Origin: Pseudomonas thermotolerans DSM 14292
GTDB lineage: Bacteria; Pseudomonadota; Gammaproteobacteria; Pseudomonadales; Pseudomonadaceae
Direction of reading: 5' to 3'
Length of the DNA: 64,000 nt
Assembly: GCF_000364625.1 (NCBI RefSeq)
Contig: NZ_KB822618.1
Coordinates: forward strand, 1 to 64,000
Part shown: one piece after another, positions 61,601-64,000 of the stretch
How the letters are laid out: every line of letters begins with the position of its first letter
Position numbering within the stretch: the stretch's first letter is position 1
Notes under the pieces: generated by a model
The model's input: only the letters and a program-made list of their open reading frames with translations
Database searches by the model: none
What the model was told of the DNA's origin: nothing
Program-made: the position numbers and the translations under genes

Positions 61601-63784
61601 ATGAGCCAGTGCTGCAGACACCAGCATCAGCATCCCGAGCGTCAGCCTCAGGCCCATTCGTCCAGCCCGCTGCCGACGGCAGGCGCCGGCGGAGAGGCGC
61701 GCCTGAGCCGGGTGCGCATCCAGCAGATGGACTGTCCCACCGAGGAGGCGCTGATCCGCAGTCGCCTGGAGGGCATGCCCGGAGTCTTCGCCTTGGAGTT
61801 CAACCTGCTGCAGCGGGTGCTTGGCATCCAGCACGGCCCCGGTGCCCTGGAGGGCATCCTGCAGGCGATCCGCGAGTTGGGCTTCACTCCACAGCTGGAG
61901 AGCGATTCCCGGCCTGAGCTGCCCGAGGATGCGCCGCAGCGCAACTGGCAGTTGGCCCTTGCTGGGCTGGCGGCGCTGCTTGCCGAGGCGCTGCACTTCG
62001 CCGGCCGGTGGCCGGAGTGGACGGTGGCCGGGCTGGCCCTGGCGGCCATCCTGATCTGTGGCCTGGGTACCTATCGCAAGGGTTGGGTGGCGCTGAAGAA
62101 CCGCAACCTCAACATCAACGCGCTGATGAGCATCGCGGTGACCGGTGCGTTGCTGATCGGCGAGTGGCCGGAGGCGGCCATGGTCATGGTGCTCTTCGTG
62201 ATCGCCGAACGCATCGAGGCGCGTTCCCTGGAGCGCGCCCGGCGGGCGATCCGTGGTCTGCTGGCCCTGACCCCGGAGCGTGCCAGCGTGCAGCAGGCCG
62301 ATGGTGCCTGGCGGGACGTGGCGCTCGCCGAGGTGCCCATCGGCGCCCGGGTGCGGGTGCGCCCCGGCGAGCGCATCGGTCTCGACGGCGAGGTGCTGGA
62401 GGGGCGTTCCAGCGTCGACCAGGCGCCGATCACTGGGGAAAGCCTCCCGGTGGAGAAGGGTGTCGGCGATCTGCTGTTCGCCGGCACCATCAATCAGAGC
62501 GGCGAGCTGGAGTATCGGGTCACCGCGCTGGCGAATGACAGCACCCTGGCGCGGATCATTCACAGCGTCGAGGAGGCCCAGGGTGCCAAGGCGCCGACCC
62601 AACGCTTCGTCGATCGTTTCGCGCGCATCTACACCCCGACGGTATTCGTTCTCGCCCTGCTGGTGGCGCTGTTGCCGCCGCTGTTCGGCGGCGCCTGGCT
62701 GGACTGGCTGTACCGCGCACTGGTTCTGCTGGTGGTGGCCTGCCCCTGCGCCCTGGTGATCTCCACCCCGGTGACCATCGTCAGCGGCCTGGCCGCCGCG
62801 GCGCGCCACGGCCTGCTGATCAAGGGCGGCGTGTATCTGGAGAGCGGCGGCCGCCTCGACGTGCTGGCCCTCGACAAGACCGGCACCATCACCCACGGCC
62901 GCCCGGCGCAGACCGACTTCGTGCTCCTTGCCGGTGACGCGGCGCTGAGTCGCGCGGTGGCCGCCAGCCTGGCGGCGCGCTCCGACCACCCGGTGTCTCT
63001 GGCCCTGGCCTGCCAGGCCGAGGCGGAGGCCATCGCCCTGCTGCCGGTGCGCGCTTTCGCGGCCCTGCCGGGACGCGGCTGCCGCGGCGAGGTGGAGGGA
63101 CGCCTCTACCATCTCGGCAACCATCGCCTGGTGGAGGATCTGGGCCTCTGCTCGGCGGAGCTGGAAGCACGCCTGGAGGCGCTGGAGCGCCAGGGCAAGA
63201 GCGTGGTGCTGCTCTGCGCCGAAGGCCAGGTGCTCGCCCTGTTCGCCGTGGCCGACACCCTCAAGCCGACCAGCCGTGCGGCCCTTGCCGAACTGCACGC
63301 GCTGGGCATCCGCAGCCTGATGCTGAGCGGCGACAACCCGCACACTGCGGAGAGCATCGGCCGCCAGGTGGGCATCGACGAGACCCGCGGCAACCTGCTG
63401 CCGGCCGACAAGCTGGCCGCTATCGAAGCACTGCAGGCCCAGGGGCTGGTGGTCGGCATGGTCGGCGACGGCATCAACGACGCCCCGGCCCTGGCCCGCG
63501 CGGACATCGGCTACGCCATGGGCGCGGCGGGCAGCGACAGTGCCATCGAGACCGCCGACGTGGCGGTGATGGACGACGACCTGCGCAAGCTGGCCACCTT
63601 CGTGCGCCTGTCCCGCGCGACCGCGCGCATCCTCCGGCAGAACATCGCCCTGGCGCTGGGCGTCAAGGGGCTGTTCCTGGCGGTCGCGGTTGCTGGCGAA
63701 GCGACCCTGTGGATGGCCGTGTTCGCCGACATGGGCGTCAGCCTGCTGGTGGTGTTCAACGGCCTGCGCCTGCTGCGCCGTTAG
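61601..63784 (+). CDS. cadA: Cadmium/zinc-exporting P-type ATPase CadA
   Basis: 727 aa P1B-2-type ATPase that pumps Cd(II), Zn(II) and Pb(II) out of the cytoplasm. It has a His-rich N-terminus (CCRHQHQHPERQ) and one HMA domain with CPTEE (C45) in place of CxxC, as in the Pseudomonas CadA group. The CPC motif reads VVACPCALVISTP, the phosphorylation site DKTGTITHGRP, and the hinge MVGDGINDAPALA. About eight membrane helices. The start at 61601 (MSQCCRHQHQH) follows the CadR-controlled promoter by 31 bases. Confidence 0.94.
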   Translation: MSQCCRHQHQHPERQPQAHSSSPLPTAGAGGEARLSRVRIQQMDCPTEEALIRSRLEGMPGVFALEFNLLQRVLGIQHGPGALEGILQAIRELGFTPQLESDSRPELPEDAPQRNWQLALAGLAALLAEALHFAGRWPEWTVAGLALAAILICGLGTYRKGWVALKNRNLNINALMSIAVTGALLIGEWPEAAMVMVLFVIAERIEARSLERARRAIRGLLALTPERASVQQADGAWRDVALAEVPIGARVRVRPGERIGLDGEVLEGRSSVDQAPITGESLPVEKGVGDLLFAGTINQSGELEYRVTALANDSTLARIIHSVEEAQGAKAPTQRFVDRFARIYTPTVFVLALLVALLPPLFGGAWLDWLYRALVLLVVACPCALVISTPVTIVSGLAAAARHGLLIKGGVYLESGGRLDVLALDKTGTITHGRPAQTDFVLLAGDAALSRAVAASLAARSDHPVSLALACQAEAEAIALLPVRAFAALPGRGCRGEVEGRLYHLGNHRLVEDLGLCSAELEARLEALERQGKSVVLLCAEGQVLALFAVADTLKPTSRAALAELHALGIRSLMLSGDNPHTAESIGRQVGIDETRGNLLPADKLAAIEALQAQGLVVGMVGDGINDAPALARADIGYAMGAAGSDSAIETADVAVMDDDLRKLATFVRLSRATARILRQNIALALGVKGLFLAVAVAGEATLWMAVFADMGVSLLVVFNGLRLLRR

Positions 63785-63816
63785 GGCAGAGGGAATCGCG
63801 ATTGGCGGGCAGGAGA

Positions 63817-63846
63817 TAGCGCTATATAGTTTTCGCTATAGCGCTA
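63817..63846. promoter_or_regulatory. ModE-type operator upstream of modA
   Basis: Perfect 10-bp inverted repeat TAGCGCTATA (63817-63826) and TATAGCGCTA (63837-63846) separated by ten bases. The GCTATA half sites fit molybdate-responsive ModE operators. It lies 24 bases before the modA start. Confidence 0.72.
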
Positions 63847-63870
63847 CGACAAGCATGCCAGGAGCCCACC

Positions 63871-64000
63871 ATGCGCCGCCGTTTCCTCACCGCACTGTTC
63901 GCCTTGATCGCTATCGGCCGGCTGTCGGGGGCGGCAGCCGACGAGGTGCAGGTGGCGGTGGCCGCCAACTTCGCCGGTCCGCTGCAGGCGATGGCCGAGG
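63871..64000 (+). CDS. modA: Molybdate-binding periplasmic protein ModA, N-terminal part
   Basis: The first 43 codons of a molybdate ABC-transporter binding protein run to the window edge: a signal peptide (RRRFLTALFALIAIGRLSGAAA) and a mature start DEVQVAVAANFAGPLQAMAE, which is the signature N-terminus of ModA. AGGAG lies eight bases before the ATG at 63871. The palindrome at 63817-63846 makes molybdate repression through ModE likely. modB and modC are presumed beyond the right edge. Confidence 0.9.
   Translation, partial: MRRRFLTALFALIAIGRLSGAAADEVQVAVAANFAGPLQAMAE

Overview
The window is high-GC, densely coded bacterial DNA whose gene content and gene order point to a Pseudomonas species of the P. 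aeruginosa/P. nitroreducens kind. The markers are Anr next to hemN and a cbb3 oxidase cluster, the aauRS-aat acidic amino-acid module, aer-acnA-rlmM, a CpxR/Spy/CpxS block, scpAB-rluB and cadR-cadA. Neighbour groups resemble P. aeruginosa blocks (judged from memory, not by alignment), but the blocks are joined in a different order, so this is a rearranged relative. No CRISPR array and no complete prophage was seen. The only mobile DNA is the end of an IS30-type element at the left edge.

Layout: 0-3 kb, IS30 transposase end running into a multi-PAS histidine kinase, then a small periplasmic protein. 3.4-14.1 kb, glutathione peroxidase, a FadL porin, sulfurtransferase, PlsC-type acyltransferase, SMP-30-type protein, ribonuclease D, YcgL, a 2-hydroxyacid dehydrogenase, YcgN and a secreted zincin. 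14.1-20.9 kb, AauR/AauS and the AatJQMP transporter with a recognisable sigma-54 promoter, IHF site and AauR boxes. 20.9-26.6 kb, an AraC regulator facing a small monooxygenase-like gene, a TetR regulator facing a Baeyer-Villiger monooxygenase/SDR operon, and a predicted metal-dependent hydrolase. 26.8-43.8 kb, a microaerobic-respiration island: apt, anr, hemN, TauE-like, ccoS-I-H-G, ccoP-Q-O-N, an alpha/beta hydrolase, aer and acnA. 43.9-48.9 kb, rlmM, a tRNA-Asn with a decayed partial copy beside it, an aromatic aminotransferase and uvrB. 49-54.6 kb, the Cpx-like envelope-stress system, YciI, YciB, a PHP phosphoesterase and YciO. 54.6-61 kb, a PA2779-type protein, scpA, scpB, rluB, two lipoproteins and pyrF. 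61-64 kb, cadR/cadA and the start of modA.

How the parts fit: Anr boxes precede hemN and ccoN, so oxygen-independent haem synthesis and the high-affinity oxidase appear to be co-controlled, with the copper-loading and redox assembly factors encoded alongside and Aer supplying energy taxis. The aat block links an acidic amino-acid sensor, a sigma-54 activator and a transporter with nearly complete cis-elements. Metal handling ends the window (Cd/Zn efflux, then molybdate uptake under a ModE-like operator).

The observations most worth following are an 11-bp palindrome (TTGTC-S-GACAA) found intact upstream of three unlinked genes and near-intact upstream of a fourth, two tandem 21-bp-spaced direct-repeat pairs between the AraC gene and its neighbour, a large dyad between the TetR gene and the monooxygenase operon, a decayed tRNA-Asn/terminator duplicate, a variant GAFTGA loop in AauR, and a cco promoter embedded in the 5' coding end of the divergent hydrolase. 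No wholly new multi-gene system was convincingly identified.
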